A stretch of 64,000 bases of DNA from Streptomyces sp. NBC_01296 (GTDB lineage: Bacteria; Actinomycetota; Actinomycetes; Streptomycetales; Streptomycetaceae). The stretch is from the NCBI RefSeq assembly GCF_035984415.1, contig NZ_CP130720.1, positions 7,316,001 to 7,380,000 of the forward strand, in the 5' to 3' direction. A program made the translations under genes and the position numbers. Below, one piece after another: positions 27,152 through 35,885 of the stretch (its first letter is position 1; each line of letters begins with the position of its first letter). Under the pieces are notes generated by a model that did not search any database, had not been told where the DNA came from, and saw nothing but the letters and a program-made list of their open reading frames with translations.

Positions 27152-28243
27152 TCAGTGAGCCAGCACCGCCGCCCGTACGCACAGGACATCGGGCAGGTGC
27201 CCGGCCAGCAGCTGCCAGCTGTCCCCGTCGTCGTGGCTGGCGTACAGCTCGCCGTTGCGGTTGCCGAAGTAGACCCCCGCCGGGTCCGCGTCGTCCGTGC
27301 ACAGGGCGTCCCGCAGCACCGTCCCGTAGTGGTCCCCGGCCGGCAGCCCGCGCGTGAGCGGCTCCCAGGTCGCGCCGGCGTCCTGCGTACGGAAGACCCG
27401 GCACCGGTGCTCCGCCGGGACCCGGTCGGAGTCGGCGTTGAGCGGGAAGACGTACGCGGTCTCCGGCCGGTGCGGGTGCGCGGCCACCGCGAAGCCGAAG
27501 TCGGAGGGCAGGCCGCCGCCGATGTCGGTCCACCGGGCCCCGGCGTCGTCGCTGCGGTACACGCCCCAGTGGTTTTGCAGGTACAGCCGCTTCCGGTTCC
27601 CGGCGTCCTGGGCGATCTTGTGCACGCACTGGCCGAACTCCGGATGCGGATCCGGCAGGAACACCGCCGAGACCCCCTCGTTGGACGGGGTCCAGCAGGC
27701 GCCGCCGTCCAGGGTGCGAAACACCCCGGCGGTGGAGACCGCCACCGTCACCGCGCGGGGGTCGGCCGGGTCCGTCAGCACCGTGTGCAGGCCCTCTCCG
27801 CCGCCGCCCGGCACCCAGCTCCGGCGGCTCGGGTGCTCCCACAGCGGGCGGACCAGCTCGAAGGACACCCCCCGGTCCGTCGAGCGGAACAGGGCGGCCG
27901 GCTCCGTCCCCGCGTAGACCACGTCCGGTGCCTCGGGGCCGGCCGGATGCAGCTGCCAGACGCGCTCCAGCGAGGCACCGGTGTCCTTCGGGAACTTCAC
28001 GGCGGGCTCGGCAGGCTCCTGCCAGCTCGCCCCCTGGTCGTCGGAACTGAACACGGACGGCCCCCAGTGCGAGCTGTCCCCGCCGACGAGCAGCCGGGGT
28101 ACCGGCCCGCGCCGGTCGACCGCGACGGCGTAGACGGCCTGGGCGTTGAAATGGGGCCCGTCGAGCTCCCAGGGGCCGCCGCCCCGCCTGCGGCCGATGA
28201 AGAGGCCCTTGCGGGTCCCCGCGAGCAGGAGCACCTCGGACAT
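27152..28243 (-). CDS. BNR/sialidase-fold beta-propeller protein of unknown function
   Basis: A 363-residue cytosolic propeller with no signal peptide. Asp-box/BNR-type repeats recur: SSDDQGASW, STDRGVSFE, TLDGGACW, SDDAGARW, TQDAGATW and SHDDGDSW. The fold matches exo-alpha-sialidase and photosystem-stability-factor-like proteins, but the catalytic arginine triad of sialidases is not evident, so an enzymatic role is doubtful. Start at ATG 28243 with GGAGG upstream; the longer frame is ignored. It precedes ung on the same strand. Confidence 0.85.
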   Translation of the reverse strand: MSEVLLLAGTRKGLFIGRRRGGGPWELDGPHFNAQAVYAVAVDRRGPVPRLLVGGDSSHWGPSVFSSDDQGASWQEPAEPAVKFPKDTGASLERVWQLHPAGPEAPDVVYAGTEPAALFRSTDRGVSFELVRPLWEHPSRRSWVPGGGGEGLHTVLTDPADPRAVTVAVSTAGVFRTLDGGACWTPSNEGVSAVFLPDPHPEFGQCVHKIAQDAGNRKRLYLQNHWGVYRSDDAGARWTDIGGGLPSDFGFAVAAHPHRPETAYVFPLNADSDRVPAEHRCRVFRTQDAGATWEPLTRGLPAGDHYGTVLRDALCTDDADPAGVYFGNRNGELYASHDDGDSWQLLAGHLPDVLCVRAAVLAH

Positions 28244-28457
28244 GGTCGACACCTCCGGACTGCGCCGTTCCGCTCGTCGTGATGAGCTTCTGTCCGGCCA
28301 GTCTGCACCCGCCCGCCGACAGCGGCCGGGCAGCCGCCCCGTTGCGCTGACCAGCCGGTCGCCATCGATCAACAGGCGTATCCAAAGGGTGGCTACTTGA
28401 TCGTAGGAGGCCGAAAGGGGTTGACTTCCACCTCTACCACCGCACGAGAGGCACTAC

Positions 28458-29819
28458 GTGGTCACCGAGCACCTTTCGCCGCTCGACCTCGCCTTCTGGC
28501 GGATCGAATCCGCCGCCCACCCGATGCACCTCGGCGCCCTCGCGGTCTTCGAAGCCGCCCCGCAGGGCCCCGCTCCCGGTCCTGGTCCCGGTCCTGGCCC
28601 CGGCGGCGGCCCCGACGCCGCGGTCCGCGCCGCCGCACTGCTCACCGCCCGCTGCGTCGCCGTCCCGGGCCTGCGCCGCCGCATCCACGACGTGCTGCTG
28701 CCGATCGGTGCGGCCGCCTGGTCGTCCGACGCGGACTTCGATCCGGCCCGGCACGTGTTCCTCGTCCGCACCGGCGACCCGCAGGCCGCCGCCGGGCCCC
28801 TCATGGCGCGGCCGCTGGACCGCAGCCGGCCGCCCTGGGAGGCGCACGTCCTGGCCGGGCCCGACCCGGGCTCCTTCGCGGTGCTCTTCAAGTTCCACCA
28901 CGCCCTCGCCGACGGGCTCGGCGCCCTCGCGCTGGCGGCCATGCTCTTCGACGAGGGCCCGCCCGTACGGGGTCCCGCGCGGCCGGCCCCCGTACCGCAG
29001 CCCGGCGGCTCCGCCCTGCGCAGCCTTCCCGGGATCCTGGCCGCAAGGGTCCAGGACGTCGGCCAGGCCCTGGAGATCGGCGCGTCCGTCGCCCGCGCCG
29101 GACTCCCCCTCGGTGTCCCGGCCGCCCTGACGGCCGTCCCGGCGCAGACCGGCACCCGTGCGGTCGCGGGCCTCGCGCTCGACCTCGACGACGTCAACCG
29201 CATCCGGAAGGTCGCCGGAGGCACCGTCAACGACGTCCTGATCGCCATGGTCGCGGGCGCACTGCGGCGCTGGCTGGTGGGCCGCGGCGATCCCGCGCCG
29301 GAGGGTCCCGGGCCGCGCGCCCTGATGCCGGTCTCCCGTCGCCGGCCGGGCGGCGCGCGCTACGGCAACCGGCTCTCCGGCTACCTGCTCCGGCTGCCCC
29401 TCGCCGAGCCGGACCCGCTGCTGCGCCTGCACCGGGTGCGGACCGGCATGGACCGCAACAAGGAGGCAGGACCCGCCCGCGGCGCCGGGGCCGTCGCGCT
29501 GCTGGCCGACCACGTCCACCCGCTCGGCCACCGGCTCGGCGGCCCGCTGGTCGCGCAGGCGGCCCGGCTGCTCTTCGACATCCTGGTCACCAGCGTCCCG
29601 CTGCCCAGCTTCACCTTCTCCCTCGGCGGCAGCCGGGTCCGGGAGGTCTATCCGCTCGCCCCGCTCGCCCGCGGCCACTCCCTCGCGGTCGCGGTCTCCA
29701 CCTACAAGGGCACGGTCCACTACGGCCTGGTCGCCGATGCGGCGGCGGTCCCGGACCTGGCCGCCCTCGCCGAGGCGCTGCGCGCCGAGCTCGACGAGCT
29801 TGTACGAGAGGTCTCGTAG
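28458..29819 (+). CDS. Wax ester synthase/diacylglycerol O-acyltransferase (WS/DGAT family)
   Basis: A 453-residue acyltransferase with the active-site motif HHALADG (147-153, HHxxxDG) and the N-terminal MHLGALAVFE and C-terminal FDILVTSVPLPSF (place of the ND-NVPG motif) regions. Such enzymes esterify acyl-CoA to diacylglycerol or fatty alcohol to make storage lipid. A Gly-Pro-rich insert (about 38-52) interrupts the N-terminal lobe. GTG 28458 has GAGAGG seven bases upstream. Its stop codon lies inside the operator that controls the next gene. Confidence 0.9.
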   Translation: MVTEHLSPLDLAFWRIESAAHPMHLGALAVFEAAPQGPAPGPGPGPGPGGGPDAAVRAAALLTARCVAVPGLRRRIHDVLLPIGAAAWSSDADFDPARHVFLVRTGDPQAAAGPLMARPLDRSRPPWEAHVLAGPDPGSFAVLFKFHHALADGLGALALAAMLFDEGPPVRGPARPAPVPQPGGSALRSLPGILAARVQDVGQALEIGASVARAGLPLGVPAALTAVPAQTGTRAVAGLALDLDDVNRIRKVAGGTVNDVLIAMVAGALRRWLVGRGDPAPEGPGPRALMPVSRRRPGGARYGNRLSGYLLRLPLAEPDPLLRLHRVRTGMDRNKEAGPARGAGAVALLADHVHPLGHRLGGPLVAQAARLLFDILVTSVPLPSFTFSLGGSRVREVYPLAPLARGHSLAVAVSTYKGTVHYGLVADAAAVPDLAALAEALRAELDELVREVS

Positions 29820-29855
29820 TACGAGAAATTTCGTAGTACGGTGACTCTCGTACAA
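29800..29855. promoter_or_regulatory. Complex operator/promoter of the Old Yellow Enzyme gene
   Basis: TTGTACGAGA (29800-29809) pairs with TCTCGTACAA (29846-29855). Between them TCTCGTA-G-TACGAGA (29812-29826) is a perfect 7-bp repeat. TACGGTGACTCTCGTACAA (29837-29855) matches 17 of 19 bases of a copy before the ArsR gene (31070-31088). The element covers the end and stop codon of the WS/DGAT gene and lies 45 bases before the oxidoreductase ATG. Confidence 0.7.
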
Positions 29856-29899
29856 GTCGCCGATCGTCGGCGTGCCCGGCCACATCCGGAGAGTCCTTC

Positions 29900-31033
29900 A
29901 TGAGTGCTGCCCCGCTCGCCCCCGCGACCCCTGCCGCCGGCGTTCCCGCCGCCTTCGCCGCCCTCTTCGCACCCCTCACCCTGCGCTCGGTCACCGTCCC
30001 GAACCGGGTGTGGATGGCGCCGATGTGCCAGCACGTCGCCGAGGCCTCCGGCCCGGACGCGGGCGTGGCCCACGCATGGCACTTCGCGCACTACGCCGCC
30101 CGCGCGGTGGGCGGCGCGGGCCTGATCCTGCAGGAGGCCACCGCCGTCTCCCCGGAGGGCCGGATCTCCCCGTACGACCTCGGCATCTGGAACGACACCC
30201 AGGCCGAGGCGCTGCGCCCGATCACCGCGTTCATCAAGGCCCAGGGCGCCGTCCCGGGCATCCAGATCGCGCACGCCGGCCGCAAGGCCTCGACCGGCCG
30301 CCCCTGGGAGGGCGGCCGCTACGTCGGCCCCGAGGCGGACGGCTGGCTGCCGAGCGCCCCGAGCCCGGCGCCGTTCGCCGAGGGCGACCCGGTGCCCAAC
30401 GAGCTGACGACCGCCGAGATCCGCGAGATCACCGGCCAGTTCGCGGCCGCCGCACGGCGCGCGCTGGCCGCCGGCTACGAGGTCGTCGAGATCCACGGCG
30501 CCCACGGCTACCTCATCGGCCAGTTCCTCTCCGGCGAGAGCAACCGGCGCACCGACGCGTACGGCGGCTCCTTCGAGAACCGGGCCCGCTTCGCCCTCGA
30601 AGTCGTCGACGCCGTACGGGCGGTGTGGCCCGAGGAGCTGCCGCTGTTCTTCCGGGTCTCCGCCACCGACTGGCTGGAGGAGTCCGGCTGGACCCCCGAG
30701 GACACGGTCCGGCTGGCCGGACTGCTCCGGGCGCACGGGGTGGACCTGCTGGACGTGTCCACCGGCGGGATGGCCCCGAAGGCGGACATCCCCGTGGGGC
30801 CGGGCTACCAGGTGCCGTTCGCGGCCGAGGTCAAGGCCCGGACCGGCCTCCCGGTGGCCGCCGTCGGGCTGATCACCGAGCCGGAGCAGGCCGGGAAGAT
30901 CCTGGCCGACGGGCAGGCGGACGCCGTCCTGCTGGGCCGCGAGCTGCTGCGCGACCCGTACTGGGCCCGCCGCGCGGCCGCCGAACTCGGCGCCGGGGTC
31001 AGGGTGCCCACGCCGTACCACCGCGCCTGGTAG
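29900..31033 (+). CDS. NADH:flavin oxidoreductase, Old Yellow Enzyme family (YqjM-like)
   Basis: A 377-residue FMN TIM barrel of the thermophilic-like OYE class: PMCQ with Cys43 (the redox-tuning cysteine of YqjM), the VEIHGAHGYLIGQFLS loop with His199, His202 and Tyr204, and the C-terminal phosphate loop AVGLITEPEQAGKILADGQADAVLLGR. It reduces activated C=C bonds of enals, quinones or maleimides with NAD(P)H, a detoxifying role. ATG 29900. It is followed 88 bases later by an ArsR-type regulator gene whose promoter has the same operator as this one. Confidence 0.93.
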   Translation: MSAAPLAPATPAAGVPAAFAALFAPLTLRSVTVPNRVWMAPMCQHVAEASGPDAGVAHAWHFAHYAARAVGGAGLILQEATAVSPEGRISPYDLGIWNDTQAEALRPITAFIKAQGAVPGIQIAHAGRKASTGRPWEGGRYVGPEADGWLPSAPSPAPFAEGDPVPNELTTAEIREITGQFAAAARRALAAGYEVVEIHGAHGYLIGQFLSGESNRRTDAYGGSFENRARFALEVVDAVRAVWPEELPLFFRVSATDWLEESGWTPEDTVRLAGLLRAHGVDLLDVSTGGMAPKADIPVGPGYQVPFAAEVKARTGLPVAAVGLITEPEQAGKILADGQADAVLLGRELLRDPYWARRAAAELGAGVRVPTPYHRAW

Positions 31034-31064
31034 GGCAACTCGGCCGGGTGCTGCGGCCGGTCGG

Positions 31065-31088
31065 TGTACTACGGTGTTTCTCGTACAA
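31065..31088. promoter_or_regulatory. ArsR-type operator before the regulator gene
   Basis: TACGGTGTTTCTCGTACAA (31070-31088) is the second copy of the 19-base element before the oxidoreductase gene. TGTAC (31065-31069) and GTACA (31083-31087) form its outer arms. It ends 33 bases before the regulator start, which suggests autoregulation. Confidence 0.65.
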
Positions 31089-31121
31089 CACACCGGAGCG
31101 GGGGCGAACGGAGCAGCAGAC

Positions 31122-31475
31122 GTGACGGATACGGCCCCCACTCGTACGCTCGCCCACCCCGAGCCTGCGGAGATCCGGCTCGAGGCGGTGCTGCACGCGC
31201 TGTCGGACCCGATGCGGCTGTCGATCGTGCGGGACCTCGCGGTCACGCCGGACGAGCTGGCGTGCTCGTACTTCGTCCTCCCGGTCACCAAGTCGACTAC
31301 CACGCACCACTTCCGCGTCCTGCGGGAGGCCGGCGTGATCCGCCAGACCTACCGCGGGACGGCGAAGATGAACGACCTGCGCCGCGCGGAGCTGGAGAGC
31401 CTGTTCCCGGGGCTGCTCGACAGCGTGCTCACCGCGGCCGCCGCGGAGCAGGCACGCCGGGCGGACACGGCCTAG
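31122..31475 (+). CDS. ArsR-family helix-turn-helix regulator
   Basis: A 117-residue winged helix: ALSDPMRLSIVRDLA (dimer and first helices) and VTKSTTTHHFRVLREAGVIRQTYRGT (recognition helix and wing). It lacks the paired metal-binding cysteines of ArsR or SmtB metal sensors; the only cysteine is Cys48 in LACSYF, so a one-cysteine electrophile or thiol switch is possible. GTG 31122 follows GGAGCAG; an upstream ATG at 31074 would lie inside the operator. Same strand as and just downstream of the Old Yellow Enzyme gene, sharing an operator with it. Confidence 0.88.
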   Translation: MTDTAPTRTLAHPEPAEIRLEAVLHALSDPMRLSIVRDLAVTPDELACSYFVLPVTKSTTTHHFRVLREAGVIRQTYRGTAKMNDLRRAELESLFPGLLDSVLTAAAAEQARRADTA

Positions 31476-31547
31476 GTGTGTTGTCCGGGCAGGTTGGTGA
31501 CGCGGCCGCCCTGATCCGAAAGACACGCCCTAGGCATCGCCCCCGGC

Positions 31548-32909
31548 TCAGGCGCCCGTGGCCGCCGCGGCCAGCAGGCCCGTCCAGTCCGGGATCTTCA
31601 CCGAGCGGCGGCCCAGCGAGCGCCCGAGGTCGGCCTCCGCCGCCTCGATCGCGAGCCAGCCCGGCCACTCCACCGGGTGCAGTCCCGCCGCCCGCAGCGC
31701 GTCCAGCGGGTCGCCCGGCAGCTCCCGCCGGGCCAGCGCCGGCGCGTCCTGGAGCAGCGAGGAGGCCGTCTCTTTCGCGCAGGGCCGGTTGGTGCCGATC
31801 ACCCCGGTCGGGCCCCGCTTGATCCAGCCCGCCACGTACTCGCCGACCGAGGCGCGGCCCGCGCGCAGCACCCGGCCCGCGGCGTGCGGGACCGTGGCCT
31901 TCGCCGGGTCGAACGGCAGGCCGGGCAGCGGCACGCCCTGGTACCCCACCGAGCGCAGCACCAACTGCGCCTCGATGTCCTCGTACACGCCCGTTCCGGC
32001 GACCCCGCCGCGGCCGTCCGGGGCGGTCCGCTCGAAGCGCATCCCGGTGACCCGGCCGTCGGGGCCGCCCAGCACCTCCACCGGGCGCAGGTAGAACCGC
32101 AGGGCGATCCGGCGCCCGGCATCGCCCGGGTCCTGCTCGGCCCAGCCGCGCAGCACCTCGAGGTTGCGCCGGGCCACCGCGGGCAGCGAGGCGGCCGTTT
32201 CCCGGTCGGCGTACGCGGGGTCGAGCGCCAGCTCGGCGGGGTCCACCACGGCGGCCACGCCCGGCAGCGTGCCGAGCTCCCGGAGCTCCTTGGTGGTGAA
32301 CTTGCCCTGCGAGGGCCCGCGTCGGGCCACCATCGACACCGACTTCACCCCGCTGTCGGCGAGTGCGCCGAGGGCCGGCTGCGGCATGTCGGTCGGGGCC
32401 AGCTCCGGCTCGCCCCGGGCCAGCATCCGCGTCACGTCCACCGCGACGTTGCCCGCGCCGACGACCACCGCCGAGCCCGCCCCGGGCAGGTCGAAGGCCT
32501 CGCCCTCGGCATCCGGGTGCCCGCTGTACCAGGCGACGAAGGCCGTCGCGGAATGCACCCCGGCCAGCTCCTCGCCGGGGATCCCGAGCAGCCGGTCGCG
32601 GGCGGCGCCCACGCAGTACACCACCGCGTGGTACAGCTCCAGCAGCCGTTCGGTGGTCAGCTGCGGCCCGCCGACCTCGACGTTGCCGAGGAAGCGGATC
32701 CGCTCGTCCTCCAGCACGGTGCGCAGGCTGCCCTGCAGCGATTTGATCTTCTCGTGGTCGGGGGCCACCCCGTAGCGCACCAGCCCGTACGGCGCGGGCA
32801 GCCGGTCCAGTACGTCGACGCGGATGCCCGGCACCTCACGCTGTTGTACGAGTGTCTGAGCGGCGTAGACCCCGCTGGGGCCCGAACCGACGACGGCGAC
32901 ACGAAGCAC
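31548..32909 (-). CDS. fprA: Ferredoxin-NADP+ reductase, FprA type
   Basis: A 453-residue adrenodoxin-reductase-like flavoprotein: FAD loop VAVVGSGPSGVYAAQ at the N-terminus, LPAPYGLVRYGVAPDHEKIKS, NADP loop VVVGAGNVAVDVTRML (about 148), and VARRGPSQGKFTTKELREL. The C-terminal WIKRGPTGVIGTNR is a family hallmark. It moves electrons between NADPH and ferredoxin for P450s or other acceptors. ATG 32909. It is convergent with the ArsR gene (72-base gap) and stands alone. Confidence 0.94.
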   Translation of the reverse strand: MLRVAVVGSGPSGVYAAQTLVQQREVPGIRVDVLDRLPAPYGLVRYGVAPDHEKIKSLQGSLRTVLEDERIRFLGNVEVGGPQLTTERLLELYHAVVYCVGAARDRLLGIPGEELAGVHSATAFVAWYSGHPDAEGEAFDLPGAGSAVVVGAGNVAVDVTRMLARGEPELAPTDMPQPALGALADSGVKSVSMVARRGPSQGKFTTKELRELGTLPGVAAVVDPAELALDPAYADRETAASLPAVARRNLEVLRGWAEQDPGDAGRRIALRFYLRPVEVLGGPDGRVTGMRFERTAPDGRGGVAGTGVYEDIEAQLVLRSVGYQGVPLPGLPFDPAKATVPHAAGRVLRAGRASVGEYVAGWIKRGPTGVIGTNRPCAKETASSLLQDAPALARRELPGDPLDALRAAGLHPVEWPGWLAIEAAEADLGRSLGRRSVKIPDWTGLLAAAATGA

Positions 32910-32961
32910 GGCGGAGCTCCTCCCGCAGGTGCTCCCAGCATGACACCGGGCCCGGCGGCCG

Positions 32962-33615
32962 TCAGCCCATCGCGCGCATCCGGTGGATCTCGGCGGTCTG
33001 CGTGGCCACCACCTCGTTGGCCATTTCCTCCACCGCCCCGTTGTTTCCGGCGGCCAGCGCCTCGCCCGCCATCTTCACCGCGCCCTCGTGATGGGCGGTC
33101 ATCAGGGTGAGGAAGAGCCGGTCGAAGTCGGCGCCCTCGGCCTCGGTGAGCTGTTTCAGCTGCTGCTCGGTCGCCATGCCCGGCATGGCGCCGTGGTCGT
33201 GGCCGGCCGGGGCTCCGGAGGGGGCCGGGTAGCGGGCCGACCAGTTCTCCATCGCGCGGATTTCGGGCTGCTGGGCGGCCGCGATGCGCTCGGCGAGCCG
33301 CTTGACGCCGTCCGCCGAGGCCCGCTCCGGGGCCAGCGCGCTCATGGTGAGCGCCTGCCGGTGGTGTTCGATCATGTGCTGCACGTAGGCCCGGTCCGCC
33401 GCGTTGGGCTTGTCGTCGGGCTGCCGTGCTGCCGCTTCCTCGGGGGAGAGGGTGCGGGCCTTCTCGCCCGGCCTGCCGGGGGCGATGACCGCCGCCCCGC
33501 CGTCCTTCGCCCCGTTGTCGCCGTCGCCGCCCCGGCAGCCGGCCACGGCGAGCAGCATCCCCGCGGCCAGGACCGTCCCGGCGGTTCGACCGAGTAACCC
33601 CTTTGCCATGTCCAT
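32962..33615 (-). CDS. DUF305 lipoprotein
   Basis: A 217-residue secreted lipoprotein: lipobox VAGC with Cys27, a polar linker, then a DUF305 domain with the paired histidine motifs MIEHHRQAL and LMTAHHEGAVKMA. Between them GHDHGAMPGM is His/Met rich and could bind copper. DUF305 proteins are ferritin-like helical proteins often found with metal-handling genes; no activity is established. ATG 33615 is preferred: a -10-like TATGTT (complement of 33623-33628) lies 7 bases upstream and implies a leaderless mRNA. It is divergent from the LVIVD protein. Confidence 0.87.
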   Translation of the reverse strand: MDMAKGLLGRTAGTVLAAGMLLAVAGCRGGDGDNGAKDGGAAVIAPGRPGEKARTLSPEEAAARQPDDKPNAADRAYVQHMIEHHRQALTMSALAPERASADGVKRLAERIAAAQQPEIRAMENWSARYPAPSGAPAGHDHGAMPGMATEQQLKQLTEAEGADFDRLFLTLMTAHHEGAVKMAGEALAAGNNGAVEEMANEVVATQTAEIHRMRAMG

Positions 33616-33622
33616 GGTAAGG

Positions 33623-33628
33623 AACATA
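33623..33628 (-). promoter_or_regulatory. -10 element of DUF305 gene (leaderless)
   Basis: Reading the minus strand, TATGTT is followed by 7 bases and then the ATG of the lipoprotein gene at 33615, with no ribosome site. No convincing -35 was found. Confidence 0.35.
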
Positions 33629-33693
33629 CTGCCGGGGTCCTGGTTCCGTTCCCACCACGAGCGGAATCGATCGGACTCCCATGGGAGGGCACA

Positions 33694-35190
33694 GTGACCT
33701 CGAAGCACACCACCAGAGTGCGGCACAGGAGTCTGGGGGCGGCCGTGGCCGCGGCCGGGCTGCTCGCCACGCTGTTCGCGGCCGGTCCCGCGGCCGCCAC
33801 CCCCGATCCGGGGGACTTATCGCCCGGCGGCGCAGGCAGCGCCTCGTCCGCGCAGGGTGCGGACCCGGCCGCGGGCCGCGAACTCGCTCCCGGCGAGATC
33901 CCCGGCCAGGACGAGATCGTGCACAGCGCGAACGTCAGGCACCTGGCCAACATCCCGAGCACCTACCCGGGCGTCATCAACACCGACCTGGCCTTCCAGG
34001 GCAAGTACGCCTACGCCGGCAACTACAACGGCTTCACGATCTACGACATCGCCGATCCCAAGGCCCCGAAGGCCGTCAGCCAGGTGCTCTGCCCCGGCGG
34101 CCAGAACGACGTCTCCGTCCAGGGGGACCTGCTCTTCCTCTCCACCGACTCCTCGCGCAGCGACGACTCCTGCAACAGCGTCTCGCAGCCCGCGACGGAG
34201 AAGTCCTCGTGGGAGGGCATCAAGATCTTCGACATCAAGGACAAGAAGAACCCCAAGTACATCAAGTCCGTCGAGACCAATTGCGGCTCCCACACCCACA
34301 CGCTGGTGCCGGGCGAGCGCGACATCTACCTCTACGTGGCCTCCTACTCCCCGAACGAGGCGTTCCCCGACTGCCAGCCGCCGCACGACGGCATCTCCGT
34401 GATCAAGGTCCCGAAGAAGAACCCGACGCAGGCCGCGGTCGTCGCCTTCCCCGTCCTCTTCCCGGACGGCGGCAACCCGGGCGCGCCCACCAACCCCGGT
34501 GTCACCAAGACCACCGGCTGCCACGACATCACCGTGCTGCCGTCGAAGAAGCTGGCCGCCGGCGCCTGCATGGGCGACGGCATCCTCTTCGACATCAGCA
34601 AGCCCGAGCAGCCGCGGGTCATCGACCGGGTGCAGGACAACGTGAACTTCGCGTTCTGGCACTCGGCGACCTTCAACGAGAAGGCCGACAAGGTGGTGTT
34701 CACCGACGAGCTGGGCGGCGGTGGCGGCCCCACCTGCAACGAGGCCACCGGCCCGAACCGCGGCGCCGACGGCATCTACGACATCACCGGCCGCGGCGAC
34801 CAGCGCAAGCTCGTCTTCCGCAGCTACTTCAAGATCCCGCGCATGCAGGCCGACACCGAGAACTGCGTGGCCCACAACGGCTCGCTGATCCCGGTCGGCG
34901 GCGGCCGCGACATCATGGTCCAGGCCTGGTACCAGGGCGGGGTCTCGGTGTGGGACTTCACCGACTCCGCCCGGCCCAAGGAGATCGGCTACTTCGAGCG
35001 CGGCCCGCTCACCACCGACCAGCTCGGCCTCGGCGGGTCCTGGTCGGCGTACTACTACAACGGCCACATCTACTCGAACGACATCGCCAAGGGCCTCGAC
35101 GTGCTGCGGATCGACGACTGGCGCACCGAGGGCGCGAAGTGGGTGCGGATGGACCGGCTCAACGTGCAGACCCAGCCCGAGTACCACTGA
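33694..35190 (+). CDS. Secreted LVIVD-repeat beta-propeller protein
   Basis: A 498-residue exported protein: signal peptide with basic start, hydrophobic core AAVAAAGLLATLFAAG and AAAT cleavage region near residue 35. The mature part has LVIVD-type blades such as YAYAGNYNGFTIYDIADPKAPK, GIKIFDIKDKKNPKY and GGVSVWDFTDSARPKE. Several cysteines (LCPGG, TNCGS, DCQPP, GCHD, TCNEA, NCVAH) may form disulfides. Function unknown; probably a surface propeller. GTG 33694 with GGGAGGG four bases before it. Divergent from the DUF305 lipoprotein, with which it may act. Confidence 0.88.
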   Translation: MTSKHTTRVRHRSLGAAVAAAGLLATLFAAGPAAATPDPGDLSPGGAGSASSAQGADPAAGRELAPGEIPGQDEIVHSANVRHLANIPSTYPGVINTDLAFQGKYAYAGNYNGFTIYDIADPKAPKAVSQVLCPGGQNDVSVQGDLLFLSTDSSRSDDSCNSVSQPATEKSSWEGIKIFDIKDKKNPKYIKSVETNCGSHTHTLVPGERDIYLYVASYSPNEAFPDCQPPHDGISVIKVPKKNPTQAAVVAFPVLFPDGGNPGAPTNPGVTKTTGCHDITVLPSKKLAAGACMGDGILFDISKPEQPRVIDRVQDNVNFAFWHSATFNEKADKVVFTDELGGGGGPTCNEATGPNRGADGIYDITGRGDQRKLVFRSYFKIPRMQADTENCVAHNGSLIPVGGGRDIMVQAWYQGGVSVWDFTDSARPKEIGYFERGPLTTDQLGLGGSWSAYYYNGHIYSNDIAKGLDVLRIDDWRTEGAKWVRMDRLNVQTQPEYH

Positions 35191-35202
35191 CGGCCGGCGG
35201 TG

Positions 35203-35832
35203 TCAGTCTCTTGAGGGAAACGTTCCGCCGGGCGGTCCGCCGTCCGGCGGAACGCCGAGCTCCCAGTCCAGCCCGTACCGCTGGAACAACTCCGCCCGCA
35301 GCCGTGCCAGCGGCATCGGAGCTCCCGGCAGCAGGACCGCGACCACCGCGCCCATCAGCAGCGCCCGCAGCAGCGGGTAGTCGGTGTCCACGTCCGCCGA
35401 GCCGTACCGCGTGACCGTGTCCCGGAGCAGCTCCGCCAGCCGCTGCTGCTCCGGGCACTGGACGAACCCCTCGGCCTGCAGGATGCCCGCCATGTGGGTC
35501 CGCATCAGCAGCGGCTGGTCCCGGGCGAGCCCGAGGATCGCGTCGACGGCGCGGGCGAGCCGCTCGCGGCCGTCGTCGCTGCGCGGCTCCCGCTCCAGGG
35601 CCGCGTCCAGCGTGCGGTGCATCAGCCGGTGCACCGCCGACTGCAGCAGCTGCCGCTTGCCCGGGAAGTAGTACGAGACCAGGCCGCGGGCCGTGCCCGC
35701 CCGGTCGGCGATGTCGCCGAGCGTCGTGGCCTCGTAGCCGTGCTCGGCGACGAGATCGACCGTGGCCTGGAGCAGCCGCTCCCGGGAACGTCTGCGCAAT
35801 TCTTCATTGACCGATGCGCTGCGCGGGGACAT
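35203..35832 (-). CDS. TetR/AcrR-family transcriptional regulator
   Basis: A 209-residue repressor: HTH in ERLLQATVDLVAEHGYEATTLGDIADRAGTARGLVSYYFPGKRQLLQ, then an all-helical ligand domain ending in a Gly/Pro tail. ATG 35832 has AGGAGT upstream; the longer frame is rejected. Ligand unknown. A palindrome sits just upstream of its start. It is divergent from the dienelactone hydrolase gene (289-base gap) and convergent with the LVIVD gene (12 bases). Confidence 0.93.
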   Translation of the reverse strand: MSPRSASVNEELRRRSRERLLQATVDLVAEHGYEATTLGDIADRAGTARGLVSYYFPGKRQLLQSAVHRLMHRTLDAALEREPRSDDGRERLARAVDAILGLARDQPLLMRTHMAGILQAEGFVQCPEQQRLAELLRDTVTRYGSADVDTDYPLLRALLMGAVVAVLLPGAPMPLARLRAELFQRYGLDWELGVPPDGGPPGGTFPSRD

Positions 35833-35850
35833 GCTTACTCCTGCGTTGAC

Positions 35851-35863
35851 TGGCTCCCAGCCA
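35851..35863. promoter_or_regulatory. Palindrome before TetR start, probable auto-operator
   Basis: TGGCT-CCC-AGCCA is a perfect 5-bp inverted repeat 19 bases upstream of the TetR ATG, embedded in TTGACTGGCTCCCAGCCAAT. TetR proteins usually bind such repeats over their own promoter. Confidence 0.4.
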
Positions 35864-35885
35864 ATATACTCAGCGCACGGGGTCG

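Noticed and set aside
28244..28457. TTGACT at 28421 as promoter of the WS/DGAT gene
   Set aside because: No -10 hexamer lies at the right distance; I see no decisive promoter in this 214-base divergent gap.
32844..32852. TTGTACGAG inside fprA, matching the ArsR half-site
   Set aside because: It encodes conserved fprA residues (LVQQ region), lacks a second half-site and is not at a promoter; probably chance.
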